Part shown: piece by piece, positions 47,017-55,393 of the stretch
Layout of the letters: every line of letters begins with the position of its first letter
Position numbering within the stretch: the stretch's first letter is position 1
Position numbers and translations under genes: made by a program
Notes under the pieces: generated by a model
Told to the model about the DNA's origin: nothing
The model's database searches: none
What the model saw: only the letters and a program-made list of their open reading frames with translations
Origin: Chloroflexota bacterium
Lineage (GTDB): Bacteria; Chloroflexota; Dehalococcoidia; Lucifugimonadales; UBA3495
Reading direction: 5' to 3'
DNA length: 64,000 nt
Assembly (NCBI GenBank): GCA_026710825.1
Contig: JAPOQH010000116.1
Location: 1 to 64,000 of the forward strand

Positions 47017-47046
47017 TTGACAATCCCGTCGCGGTACGGGTATAAG
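47017..47046 (+). promoter_or_regulatory. Near-consensus sigma70 promoter of the Zur-like regulator
   Basis: TTGACA (47017-47022), an 18-base spacer and TATAAG (47041-47046). The ATG is at 47064, so the expected 5' untranslated region is only about 10 bases and the transcript would be close to leaderless; no ribosome site is visible. Confidence 0.7.
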
Positions 47047-47063
47047 CGAGACTCCATATCAAC

Positions 47064-47531
47064 ATGGTCGCCGCAACCCAAAAACACTCGGGACACCATC
47101 ACCCGCGTCCCCGCTCCGCCGCCGTCGTCGATGACATCGTCGAGCGCTTGGTAGCCATGGGATATCGCGATACCGAACCCCGCCGCCTCGTGATCGGTGC
47201 TGTTGCTGCCCATGACCGCCCTTTTACCGCCGAGGACCTCTGCTCCGCTCTCCCGTGCGTGGGTCGGGCCACCGTGTTTCGCGGACTCCGCCTGCTCGTC
47301 GAAACCGACCAGGTTTGCCGGGTCCTCTTGGAGGACCGCGAACTTCGGTACCAACTTAGCCACCAGGGACACCACCACCATATGCTCTGTGCCGTTTGCG
47401 GAGCCTCCGCCGACCTGGCGGACTGCGATGTTGAGGAAACCCTGCGAGCCGCCGCGACCGCCGTCGGCTTCCAGATGAGTGGCCACTGGTTGGAGGTTTA
47501 CGGGCGCTGCGTCTCGTGCGCTGCGGCTTGA
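47064..47531 (+). CDS. Fur-family metalloregulator, probably Zur
   Basis: A 155-residue Fur-family repressor. The winged-helix part contains RRLVIGAVAAHDRPFTAEDL and RATVFRGLRLLVE. The dimerisation/metal part has GHHHHMLCAVCG and a C-terminal CVSC, the two CxxC pairs of the structural zinc site. An extra His-rich N-terminus (HSGHHHPRPR) is present. Its position directly upstream of a zinc-binding lipoprotein and permease, with Fur-type boxes in between, argues for zinc as co-repressor and a Zur role. Metal specificity cannot be proven from sequence. Confidence 0.88.
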   Translation: MVAATQKHSGHHHPRPRSAAVVDDIVERLVAMGYRDTEPRRLVIGAVAAHDRPFTAEDLCSALPCVGRATVFRGLRLLVETDQVCRVLLEDRELRYQLSHQGHHHHMLCAVCGASADLADCDVEETLRAAATAVGFQMSGHWLEVYGRCVSCAAA

Positions 47532-47590
47532 TGGCATAACCCATCACTGGCCGCGCGACTCCCATCCTTTTTTATTTTTCCAGTCTTTAT

Positions 47591-47605
47591 TGATACCCAA
47601 TGTCA
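47591..47605. promoter_or_regulatory. Fur/Zur-type 7-1-7 box 1
   Basis: TGATACC-C-AATGTCA, one mismatch from a perfect inverted repeat at the outer positions and similar to the Fur-family consensus TGATAATnATTATCA. It lies 126 bases upstream of the zinc-binding lipoprotein gene. Confidence 0.6.
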
Positions 47606-47649
47606 TCTTTGATTGAAATTGAGACCGTATTTCATTAACTCCAATGTTT

Positions 47650-47664
47650 TGATACCAAATATCA
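47650..47664. promoter_or_regulatory. Fur/Zur-type 7-1-7 box 2
   Basis: TGATACC-A-AATATCA, with TGATA and TATCA fully symmetrical, 67 bases before the ATG at 47731. A third partial site, TGATACCCGGCGTTCA, starts at 47680. Spacing and position suit repression of the binding-protein gene under zinc sufficiency. Confidence 0.7.
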
Positions 47665-47730
47665 ACTGTGCGGCTTTGTTGATACCCGGCGTTCACTCTG
47701 CTGGAACCGGATCCACAGGAGATTCTCGTT

Positions 47731-50088
47731 ATGAACCACGCCAAATCCCTTCGTATGTCCAGGATCACCCAGTGCGTATGCGCACGCCGCGGCCTGCTAA
47801 CGCTTGCCGCAATGGCATTGCTCATGTCTGCACTATTTTTGACTGCCTGCGGCGGCGACGAACCTGCGTTCCCTCCCGCTGATTCGACCGCCGCCGCAGG
47901 TTCAGATACGTCGCCGAGTCCAGGCCCAGCCTCCGGGTCCTCGGATCCTGCACCGGCCCAAGCCACTCCACAGTCCTCGAGTTCTTCGTCGTCTGCGAGC
48001 GCCGCAGAGCCAGAGCCCGATGAGCCCATCAAAGCGGTTGCCAGCAATGCCGTGTTGGCCGATTTGGTCTCCAACGTGGGCGGCGACCGCGTGTCCGTCA
48101 ATGTCCTGGTGCCCGCTGGCGCTGACGCTCATACCTGGAGCAGCACCCCCCAGGACAGCGTTCGAATTGCCAACGCCAGCCTCATTGTCAGCAATGGCGC
48201 GGGGTTGTCTGCCCAGGTCGACGCCCTGATCGACAACGCCGCGTCCGCAGACGCATTCCGCGTAGTCGCCTCAGACGGCCTCGAACCCCAGGAACTGGTG
48301 GAATTGCCATTCCCCGAGGAGGACCACAACGGGGAACAAGACCACATGGCGGAAGCTGAGCATCACGAAGAAGTCGCTGGTCGGCTCCTGGTCGGCGACG
48401 GCGAGGGACCGGGTCTATCCGTCATCGATCTGGAATCCGGCGACGTACACCAGAACGAGTTCGACCTCGGCTCTCGCGCCGGCCGGATTTACTCCACCGC
48501 ATCCGGCCGCTTCGCCATCGCCGTTTCCTCCGACGCCAACGCTGTCCATCTATTCGACGGGGGCATATACCTCGAGGAGCATGGCGACCACTTTGACCTG
48601 GTCGAAACCGACGTCCATCGGCTCGATGCAAACTTGACCGGCGACCGTCCGGTCCACCTGTACGTTGGCGGCGAGTGGGCGACTGTTTTCTACGATGATT
48701 CCGGCGACATCGCGCTGATCAACGAGCATGAATTGGAACACGAAGGCGATGCTTGGGTTCCCGTGATGATGAACGCCGGCGCTCAACACGGCGCGGCAGT
48801 TCCTCTGGAAGGTGACCTGTTTGCCGTCTCTCTCCAGCACCCTGATTACCTTCAAAATCCGGAAGACTACGGACGGCCCATCGGCGCGGAAATCCGAAAC
48901 CTGGACGGACAGGTGCTGCATCGGGCTGAGGGTTGCCCCGACCTCCACGGCGATGCCGGAAACGGTCACGCGGCGGCCTTTGGTTGCACCGGAGGCGTCC
49001 TCGTCGTCGAAGCCCACGACGGCGATTACGACCACGCATTCATACCGGCGCCACCCGGCTCCCCCGACGACTTCCGCCTGACCTCCGTTTTTGGCTATGA
49101 CGGACTCGACCATTTCTTCGCGTTGGGCTCTGCCGTCGGCCTCTATCTGGTAGAACCGGAATCCGGTGAAATGGAGCAGTTCATCCCTGCTACGGACTCC
49201 CTGAGGCCAATTCAGGTGGCATTTAGTTACGATGGCGAGTTGCTGTTGGTCCTGATGTCCGACGGAGAGCTGCGTTCGTATGACGCGCATGACGGAGATC
49301 TCCTGGAATCCGCGTCTGGATTCTTGTCAGCCGACCTGGACCCCGGATTCTGGGCCCGGCCTCATATCGCCACTGCTCCCGGCCACATCTATATCACCGA
49401 CTCCGCGGCCGGCGAAGTTCTTGCGTTGGATGCCGATCACCTGGAGGTGGTCGACCACTGGGACGTGGATGGCAAGCCCACCAAAATCGCGTTCGTCGGC
49501 ATCCTGGGAGACGGAGATCACCCCGAGGAAGGCCACGACGACCACGACAGCGAAAGCGACGACCAAGGACACGACCATGGTGAGGGTGATCCGCACTTCT
49601 GGCTCAACCCCCGCATGGTTGTCCATTATGTCAATCGGATCGCCAACGGCCTCGTCGCCGCAGATCCTGACAATGCCGGTGTGTACCTCGACAACGCCGC
49701 CGCTTACATCGAAAAGTTGGAGGCACTGGACGCGTACATTGCCGACTCCCTTGCCGGCATCCCCCACGATCGGCGTGTGATAGTCACGTTCCACGATGCG
49801 TTCGGATACTTTGGTAGCCGCTACGACTTCGAGGTCATGGCTTTCGTCGGCTCCCACGCCGGTGAAGTTTCTCCGGACGACATATCCAGGGTGATAGACT
49901 TGGTCGATGACCAGGGTTTGCAGGGGGTTTTCGCCGAACCCCAGTTTTCCGCCGACGCATTGGAACAGGTCGCCCGGGACTCCGGCATCGGTATCGGAAT
50001 CCTGCGCTCTCTGCCCGACGCCACCCACGGCGACTACATCAGCATGATGCGGGCAAACGCCGACGCCCTGGCCGGCTTGCTCAACTGA
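47731..50088 (+). CDS. Zinc-binding lipoprotein (ZnuA/AztC type) with an inserted AztD-like beta-propeller
   Basis: A 785-residue protein starting at ATG 47731 with AGGAG upstream. A lipoprotein signal ends in LTAC (37-40), followed by a Ser/Pro linker to about 97. ZnuA lobe 1 (about 99-195) has the ligand H134 in GADAHTW. Residues 197-212 are His/Glu-rich. A complete propeller follows at about 217-590 (GRLLVGDGEGPGLSVIDL, EEHGDHFDL, the Cys pair C402/C419 around PDLHGDAGNGHAA, ending KIAFVG), resembling the periplasmic zinc chaperone AztD. A second His/Asp loop (596-616) leads into ZnuA lobe 2, with H622 (DPHFWLNP) and H688 (TFHDAFGYF). The propeller thus sits exactly where ZnuA proteins carry their flexible His loop. 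Ordinary ZnuA proteins are about 300 residues. Confidence 0.92.
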   Translation: MNHAKSLRMSRITQCVCARRGLLTLAAMALLMSALFLTACGGDEPAFPPADSTAAAGSDTSPSPGPASGSSDPAPAQATPQSSSSSSSASAAEPEPDEPIKAVASNAVLADLVSNVGGDRVSVNVLVPAGADAHTWSSTPQDSVRIANASLIVSNGAGLSAQVDALIDNAASADAFRVVASDGLEPQELVELPFPEEDHNGEQDHMAEAEHHEEVAGRLLVGDGEGPGLSVIDLESGDVHQNEFDLGSRAGRIYSTASGRFAIAVSSDANAVHLFDGGIYLEEHGDHFDLVETDVHRLDANLTGDRPVHLYVGGEWATVFYDDSGDIALINEHELEHEGDAWVPVMMNAGAQHGAAVPLEGDLFAVSLQHPDYLQNPEDYGRPIGAEIRNLDGQVLHRAEGCPDLHGDAGNGHAAAFGCTGGVLVVEAHDGDYDHAFIPAPPGSPDDFRLTSVFGYDGLDHFFALGSAVGLYLVEPESGEMEQFIPATDSLRPIQVAFSYDGELLLVLMSDGELRSYDAHDGDLLESASGFLSADLDPGFWARPHIATAPGHIYITDSAAGEVLALDADHLEVVDHWDVDGKPTKIAFVGILGDGDHPEEGHDDHDSESDDQGHDHGEGDPHFWLNPRMVVHYVNRIANGLVAADPDNAGVYLDNAAAYIEKLEALDAYIADSLAGIPHDRRVIVTFHDAFGYFGSRYDFEVMAFVGSHAGEVSPDDISRVIDLVDDQGLQGVFAEPQFSADALEQVARDSGIGIGILRSLPDATHGDYISMMRANADALAGLLN

Positions 50089-50107
50089 TCACACCGAGAC
50101 CCGACTT

Positions 50108-50137
50108 GGGGACGGATGATGGTCCGTCCCCTTTTTT
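50108..50137 (+). terminator. Strong intrinsic terminator between binding protein and permease
   Basis: A nine-base perfect GC-rich stem (GGGGACGGA with TCCGTCCCC), a six-base loop and six Ts. It lies 20 bases after the binding-protein stop and upstream of the permease gene. It should reduce read-through, giving much more binding protein than permease, unless the permease has its own promoter. Confidence 0.9.
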
Positions 50138-50173
50138 GTGCCTGGTCAACCGTCAGTAACCAATGTAACTATC

Positions 50174-51043
50174 ATGATCGATTTGATCGTAGAACCCATG
50201 CAGTACGGGTTTATGCAGCGAGCGTTGCTGGTGTCCGCCCTCGCAGCCACCGCCTGTGGAGTCGTCGGCACGTTTGTCGTGTTGCGCGGGATGGCCTTCA
50301 TGGGCGACGCCATCGCCCATTCCGCGCTTACCGGCATGGCCATTGCATTCCTGGTTGGCGTCAACGTGACCGTGGGTGCTCTGGTGTGGGCGGTGCCGGC
50401 ATCCCTGGGCATCTCGTTCGTGTCCCGCCGGACCGGCATCCGGCTGGACGCGGTTATCGGGGTCCTCTTCGCCGGCGGGTTCGCGTTGGGAGTAATATTG
50501 ATCAACGTCTCCCCAAATTACGCCGGCGATCTGCTGGGCATCCTGTTCGGCAACGTCCTGGGAGCCTCATGGCTCGACGTGCTGTCGGTCGGTTGCCTCG
50601 CGGGCGGGGGGATAATCGTGGTCGGCCTGCTTTTCCAAGAGGTGGTCTTCATGACCTACGACGCCTCGGTCGCGGAAGCGTCCGGGATCCCCGTACGGTT
50701 CTTGGAATATCTGCTCCCGCTCCTGGTGGCCCTGACCACGGTGGCCTCGCTGCAAACTGTCGGCAACGTCATGGTCATGTCGCTATTGGTGGTTCCAGCC
50801 GTCACCGGGAGCATGTTGGCTCGCCGGTTGGCCAGCATGATGCTGGCTACGGTTGGAGTTGCCCTCACCGCCATCGTAATCGGCCTGTACCTTTCATTCC
50901 ACGCCAACCTCCCCACCGGTCCAGCCATCGTCGTCGTATCGGTGACGCAATTGCTCGTGGTGGTTGTGGTCTCTCCGCGACGTTGGTCCCTGTTGGCACG
51001 GTGGCGTCGCCGCACCGGCAGCTCCGAACCCGCCGCCGACTGA
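50174..51043 (+). CDS. Zinc/manganese ABC permease, ZnuB/AztB (ABC-3) family
   Basis: A 289-residue inner-membrane protein with about eight or nine hydrophobic helices. The ABC-3 signature is clear: FVVLRGMAFMGDAIAHSALTG near the N-terminus, cited by its ends, and the coupling region with VTYDASVAEASG-like sequence (MTYDASVAEASGIPV). ATG 50174 is chosen as the first Met before the first helix; a ribosome site is weak. The gene follows the terminator at 50108 and is eight bases before the DUF3179 gene. No ATPase gene of the transporter is nearby. Confidence 0.92.
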   Translation: MIDLIVEPMQYGFMQRALLVSALAATACGVVGTFVVLRGMAFMGDAIAHSALTGMAIAFLVGVNVTVGALVWAVPASLGISFVSRRTGIRLDAVIGVLFAGGFALGVILINVSPNYAGDLLGILFGNVLGASWLDVLSVGCLAGGGIIVVGLLFQEVVFMTYDASVAEASGIPVRFLEYLLPLLVALTTVASLQTVGNVMVMSLLVVPAVTGSMLARRLASMMLATVGVALTAIVIGLYLSFHANLPTGPAIVVVSVTQLLVVVVVSPRRWSLLARWRRRTGSSEPAAD

Positions 51044-51051
51044 ACCGCGAC

Positions 51052-52047
51052 ATGGCAACTGGCTGCGACCGCAAATCCCGGTACCCAACCCGGTGCCGCC
51101 ACCGGAGCCACCTACGCTTGGCGATCGGCCTGACCGCAATTTGCTATTTCCCGATCGTTCTTCTAGCCTGCGCTCCAAATCCGCCCATGCCGGATCCGCA
51201 TTCTGGACAATTCATCGGCAGCTACGAAGAGGTCATTGAGCTACCTGGACCTGTCGCAGCAGGTTTTTCGGACTCCGAATTCGACCAGTTGCTGCGCCCT
51301 GACGACATTCCCCCAGTCTATTCGCCAATGTTCGTACCCGCCTCCGAAGCCAACCTGCCCGACGACGAATTGGTGATCGGACTGGCCATCGGAGACGACA
51401 CCCGCACCTATCCGGCCGGCATCCTGTTCGCCAGGGAGATGGTCAATGACGTGGTGGGGGGCGTGCCCGTCCTGGTCAGTTGGTGTCCCAGGTGCTACGC
51501 AGCGCTGGTGCATGACCGGCGCGCCGACGGCAGCGTTTCAGTTTTTGGCAATCAGGGAGCGCTATATAAAGGAGCGATGACCTGGTTCGACCACGAGACC
51601 GGCAGCGTATGGTCCCAGCCGTTGGGAGCAGCATTGGCCGGACCCAGGGCCGGTGCCACGCTGTCATTGATCCCGTCGCAACTTACCACCTGGAGCGACT
51701 GGTCCGCGTCTCATCCCCAAACCAGGGTCTTGGTCGTCGACGAACCGTCCCAGCCGTTTCGTGGACGCCGACCCGGCCCAGACCATGTGGTCGGCGTCGT
51801 CATCGGAGATACGGCAGTCGCACTACCTTACGACCAAATTCTGCCCACCATGCCACATGAGATCAAAGTAGGGGACATTAGTGTCACGGTGTGGCGCGAC
51901 GCCCATTCCGGAGCTATACAAGCCAAGCAACTGCACGAATCGGGCAACCAACGCCGGGAAATCCCAGTGCTGATCGCCTACCGGTCTGCCTGGCTCAAAT
52001 TCCATCCGGATAGCCTGATCGGTCCAACCCGAGAGCCCGGTCGGTGA
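51052..52047 (+). CDS. DUF3179 lipoprotein
   Basis: A 331-residue protein starting at ATG 51052, eight bases after the permease stop. The signal has a hydrophobic core and lipobox LLAC (about 38-41). The DUF3179 domain shows PVLVSWCPRCYAALVHDRR with a CxxC, FGNQGALYKGAMTWFDHETGSVW and the conserved TTWSDWSASHP. The family is widespread and of unknown function. Its tight linkage to a zinc permease and its CxxC suggest a role in metal handling at the cell surface, which is inference. A frame continuing further upstream is a shadow of the permease gene. Confidence 0.87.
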   Translation: MATGCDRKSRYPTRCRHRSHLRLAIGLTAICYFPIVLLACAPNPPMPDPHSGQFIGSYEEVIELPGPVAAGFSDSEFDQLLRPDDIPPVYSPMFVPASEANLPDDELVIGLAIGDDTRTYPAGILFAREMVNDVVGGVPVLVSWCPRCYAALVHDRRADGSVSVFGNQGALYKGAMTWFDHETGSVWSQPLGAALAGPRAGATLSLIPSQLTTWSDWSASHPQTRVLVVDEPSQPFRGRRPGPDHVVGVVIGDTAVALPYDQILPTMPHEIKVGDISVTVWRDAHSGAIQAKQLHESGNQRREIPVLIAYRSAWLKFHPDSLIGPTREPGR

Positions 52048-52375
52048 GTGATGTAGACGCTACCCTCGGGTCAAGCCGCCACACCACCACGCCGAACCAG
52101 TTGCCGGAATTATCCCTTTTTATCTCCCCGTTTCTACGCTTGACCGCCATCGGCAACCCCAAAATATATACTGGCACGTATTTGGCAACTGGAAAGTGCA
52201 TAAAGCCTTTCGAGTTTCCAAATTCCGTACTCCGGTCCCATACCATCCATATAGTGCGCCGCCATTAATATCAATATTTGATATTGGGAAGCGGTCCGCG
52301 GGGCAGTCTTCCCGACGTGTAAGCCCCACCGCCAGGCCATTCTATCGGCCGCCGCCCTGGGGGCAGCAGCAACCG
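52048..52375. other. Convergent intergenic region with an AT-rich inverted repeat
   Basis: No gene. At 52267-52285 lies AATATCAA-TAT-TTGATATT, a perfect 8-bp inverted repeat whose half-site TTGATA also occurs in the Zur-type boxes but in the opposite arrangement. No T-tract follows, so it is not an obvious terminator. Confidence 0.55.
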
Positions 52376-53062
52376 TCAGTCGATGGGCAGAATGCCCAAA
52401 CGTATCGCAGTCACCACCGCGTCCAGCTTGGTCGGAGCGTCCAGCTTTCTCCGGAAATGCCGGATGTGATTCAGCACCGTGTGTGGGCTGATGTTCAGTT
52501 CATTCGCGATGCGCGGGGTATCCCATCCGCCCGACACCAGGCGCAGCACTTCCACCTCCCGACTTGTCAGCCTGGGCGCACCCGATGCTGCCGTCCCGGC
52601 GAAATGTCCCTCCGTTGCGATTCTTCGGCTTGGAGCCGTCGCCTCGACTGGGGTCGCCCCGCTCAAACCGTCGGACCGTGTTCCAGCCGCCTCCTCGGTG
52701 AACAGATGTAACACGATCGGATCCCCACCACCCATGCCGCCAATCACTACCGGTGTCAACGAAACCAACTTACGGTCCCCCGTCGACGTGATCATCGCCG
52801 TGCTAGTTTGCGATGGCACGCTTCCGGCGATCAGATCCTGAATGGCGGGACAACCACCCTCGCACTGCGCTTGGTCCCCACCTGAGACAACGCCGGACAA
52901 AGCCTCATAACAGTGCCGACCCAACATTTCCTGGCTTGTGTAGCCTAGAATGCGTTCGGCCTCCCGGTTCCAAAACACAATTGTTTGGTCCAGGGATACC
53001 CCGTACGCTCCGAACGTCGCAGCAGCCAATACGGCAAAAATGCTGTCCGTTGTCAAAGACAT
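52376..53062 (-). CDS. PAS-LuxR transcriptional regulator
   Basis: A 228-residue protein with an N-terminal PAS fold (about 10-115: ATFGAYGVSLDQTIVFWNREAERILGYT, cited by ends, and a Cys-rich CEGGCPAI segment) and a C-terminal LuxR/FixJ-type helix-turn-helix (about 163-225: LTSREVEVLRLVSGGW, ANELNISPHTVLNHIRHF). There is no receiver domain, so it senses its signal directly. The two Cys of CEGGC plus C in RHCYEAL could be a redox or metal site. It is divergent from the second ABC operon, which is its most likely target. Confidence 0.9.
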   Translation of the reverse strand: MSLTTDSIFAVLAAATFGAYGVSLDQTIVFWNREAERILGYTSQEMLGRHCYEALSGVVSGGDQAQCEGGCPAIQDLIAGSVPSQTSTAMITSTGDRKLVSLTPVVIGGMGGGDPIVLHLFTEEAAGTRSDGLSGATPVEATAPSRRIATEGHFAGTAASGAPRLTSREVEVLRLVSGGWDTPRIANELNISPHTVLNHIRHFRRKLDAPTKLDAVVTAIRLGILPID

Positions 53063-53515
53063 TCAACCTGACCGAGTTGACTCGCCAAAGCCGGAGACGC
53101 CGGCTCAACGAGTTGACACATTGACGAAGACTCTCACCACTGCCTGGGGTCAAATAAATGGCCAATCCAGACACTGTTGGGTAGAGTACTATCCATACCT
53201 TAACGAGTCTATAACACATGAATGTTATCCCGACAATTGTCGGAAGATACGATCTCCGGTCGTAGCGCCGACTCTTCCGCCGTCTGTGTCACGCCCCTGT
53301 ATCCCAATGGACGATGACCCGGTGGACCCATCTAAATCCATCCCGTTCATACACTCCGCTGCCTCCGGTGCGGCGGAGCCGCAGCAATCCCACGCTGTTG
53401 ACAACCCCTTCCCTTTTCAGTGAATTCCAACGCGCTGCCACGCGTGGATTCCCGCGTGCCAGTCACCATCTTTCTATTGTGTCCAGTTGGCAAATTGGCA
53501 CGGAGGGAAATCAAG
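53063..53515. other. Divergent regulatory region with a perfect 14-bp palindrome
   Basis: Between the PAS-LuxR regulator and the second SBP gene. CCGACAATTGTCGG at 53230-53243 is a perfect palindrome and a candidate operator. TTGACA at 53398-53403 could be a -35 element for the SBP gene, but its -10 is poor. No gene recognised. Confidence 0.55.
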
Positions 53516-55342
53516 TTGAATAAAGTCGCATCTTTACGCGCCTCCTTGTGCGGCGTTTTCGCATTGGCGTTGTTGTTCGCCTTGGCATGCGGAGCGCCCA
53601 CCGAGCAAGCTGCGCCCAGTGCCCCCGCGGCCGCAGATACGCAGGCGCAACAAGCCGCCCCCGATGCAACCGCCGCGCCCGCCCAGCAACAGCAGGCGGC
53701 CCCTACCGCAACCACCGCATTGGCCCAGCCGGCCGGCATGTCCGATGCCAGCGCTGGCGGAGCCGCACCCACCGCGGCGCCGGAACCCACCGAAGCTCCG
53801 GCCGCTGAACTCGGTGCGCCCGTCCAGGCCGACCTGCGCGTAGCCATCACCCCTCCGTACGCGGAAAACCTGCTCGGCTGGCGCGTGGGTGGCACCAACC
53901 AGGGAATGCTCCAGCCCATGCAGGAAGCGCTCTTCCAGCGTGACTACCAGACTTGGGAAGCCCGGCCCATGCTGGCCGAGTCTTGGTCCGTTTCTCCTGA
54001 CGGCAAAGAATGGAACATCAAGCTCCGCGAGAATGTCCCATTCCACCACGAGGAAGACACCTTCGGCGTGTCCGACTTCGTATTCAGTTTCCAGCTCTGG
54101 TCCCACCCTGAAGCCAAGACCGGCTTCGGAGACTTCTGGCACCAGATCCTGGGACCCGATAGCGATGACCAGCGCAGCTACGATGTGGACGCTCTTGGCT
54201 CCGCTCCCACCGTCACCGAAGTCAGCGACTCCGAGATGGTTTGGAACATGAACCGGCCCGAGCTTTGGATCCCCTTCTACGCCTCGGAAGCCACCACTGA
54301 CCCCTTGATCTACAGCCTGGACTACTGGGAAAAGGTCGGCGAAGGCGAATACGGCCTCAACCCCGTCGGCACCGGCCCTTGGAAGTTCGTCAACTACGAG
54401 CAGGGTGCGAGACTCGAGTACGAACGCGCCTTTGATGACCACTGGCGCATCAACCCAGACTTTGACACCTTGACCTTCTTCTTCGCCGAAGAAGACCTGA
54501 CCCGCGTCGCTATGCTCCGTGCTAAGGAAGCCGACATCGCCGAGATTCCTCGCGAACTGCAGGGCGAAATCGTCAATGCGGGCTTCGCTATCACCCAGAG
54601 CACCCTACCCGCCTTCATGGTTTGGATCGGCATCGGCGGACAGTACCTCGAAGACCGGTACGACCCCAATGACCCCAACACCAACGTGCTGGTGCGTCGC
54701 GCCATGAACCACGCCATCGACCGGGAAGCCTTGAACGAAGCCTTCTTTGACAACAAGATGGAACTGATGGCTAACACGGGCTGGCATCCCACTGACCCGT
54801 CCTTCGATCCCGCTTGGGAAATTCCGGCCTATGACCCAGACGCGTCGCGCCAGCTCCTGGCCGAAGCGGGTTACACCGACGGCTCCGGCCCCAACATTGA
54901 ATTCATGGCCGGTAAGTTGGTCGGCGTTCCGGAACTCACCGAAATCGCCGTCCCCATCATCTCCTGGCTCGAAGAGGTCGGATTCGAAGTGGACGCCCAG
55001 ATCGGCGAATTCCAGCCCATCCGCACCCGCTACAAGGCTCGCGAGATGAACGGCGTCCTGTGGACCCACCGCACGGGCTTCTGGCCCGCCGGCCGCAACA
55101 TGCGCGTCTACTTCGTCAGTCCTACCCTCGCCGGCGCGGTCTACATGTACGAGGACCCGTTCACCGAAGACCTGTTCACCAAGTGGCAGAGCAGTGTCGA
55201 CGAGGCCGAGCGGCTCCAGCTCATGAAGGACGCCGGCCAATACATGTACGATCAAAGCGCCACCATGCCTCTCGGGTTCCTGTTCGCCGAATTTGGAATC
55301 AACCCCGAGGTCATCGCCTCATACTCTGTGAACAACAGCTAA
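53516..55342 (+). CDS. ABC importer solute-binding lipoprotein (SBP_bac_5), second system
   Basis: A 608-residue family-5 binding protein. TTG 53516 is chosen because GGAGGG lies at ideal spacing and the resulting N-terminus is a clean lipoprotein signal (ASLCGVFALALLFALAC, then GAP). A long Ala/Pro/Gln-rich linker (to about residue 100) follows. The fold shows LAESWSVSPDGKEWNIKLREN, VRRAMNHAIDREALNEAFF and ARYSVNNS-like end (ASYSVNNS). It resembles the SBP at 13468 in architecture but not closely in sequence, so a different ligand is expected. The ligand is unknown. Confidence 0.92.
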   Translation: MNKVASLRASLCGVFALALLFALACGAPTEQAAPSAPAAADTQAQQAAPDATAAPAQQQQAAPTATTALAQPAGMSDASAGGAAPTAAPEPTEAPAAELGAPVQADLRVAITPPYAENLLGWRVGGTNQGMLQPMQEALFQRDYQTWEARPMLAESWSVSPDGKEWNIKLRENVPFHHEEDTFGVSDFVFSFQLWSHPEAKTGFGDFWHQILGPDSDDQRSYDVDALGSAPTVTEVSDSEMVWNMNRPELWIPFYASEATTDPLIYSLDYWEKVGEGEYGLNPVGTGPWKFVNYEQGARLEYERAFDDHWRINPDFDTLTFFFAEEDLTRVAMLRAKEADIAEIPRELQGEIVNAGFAITQSTLPAFMVWIGIGGQYLEDRYDPNDPNTNVLVRRAMNHAIDREALNEAFFDNKMELMANTGWHPTDPSFDPAWEIPAYDPDASRQLLAEAGYTDGSGPNIEFMAGKLVGVPELTEIAVPIISWLEEVGFEVDAQIGEFQPIRTRYKAREMNGVLWTHRTGFWPAGRNMRVYFVSPTLAGAVYMYEDPFTEDLFTKWQSSVDEAERLQLMKDAGQYMYDQSATMPLGFLFAEFGINPEVIASYSVNNS

Positions 55343-55393
55343 TTCGGTGGCATGAAGGGTCACGAGTACACAGAGGTCGTGCGCCAGTAATTC

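Noticed and set aside
50116-51051. Upstream extension of the DUF3179 frame
   Set aside because: It overlaps the ABC-3 permease gene in another frame and is Arg-rich shadow sequence; the true lipoprotein signal starts at 51052.
52267-52285. AATATCAA-TAT-TTGATATT as a Zur box
   Set aside because: The half-sites are in the opposite order to the 7-1-7 boxes and no metal gene starts next to it; kept only as an inverted repeat.
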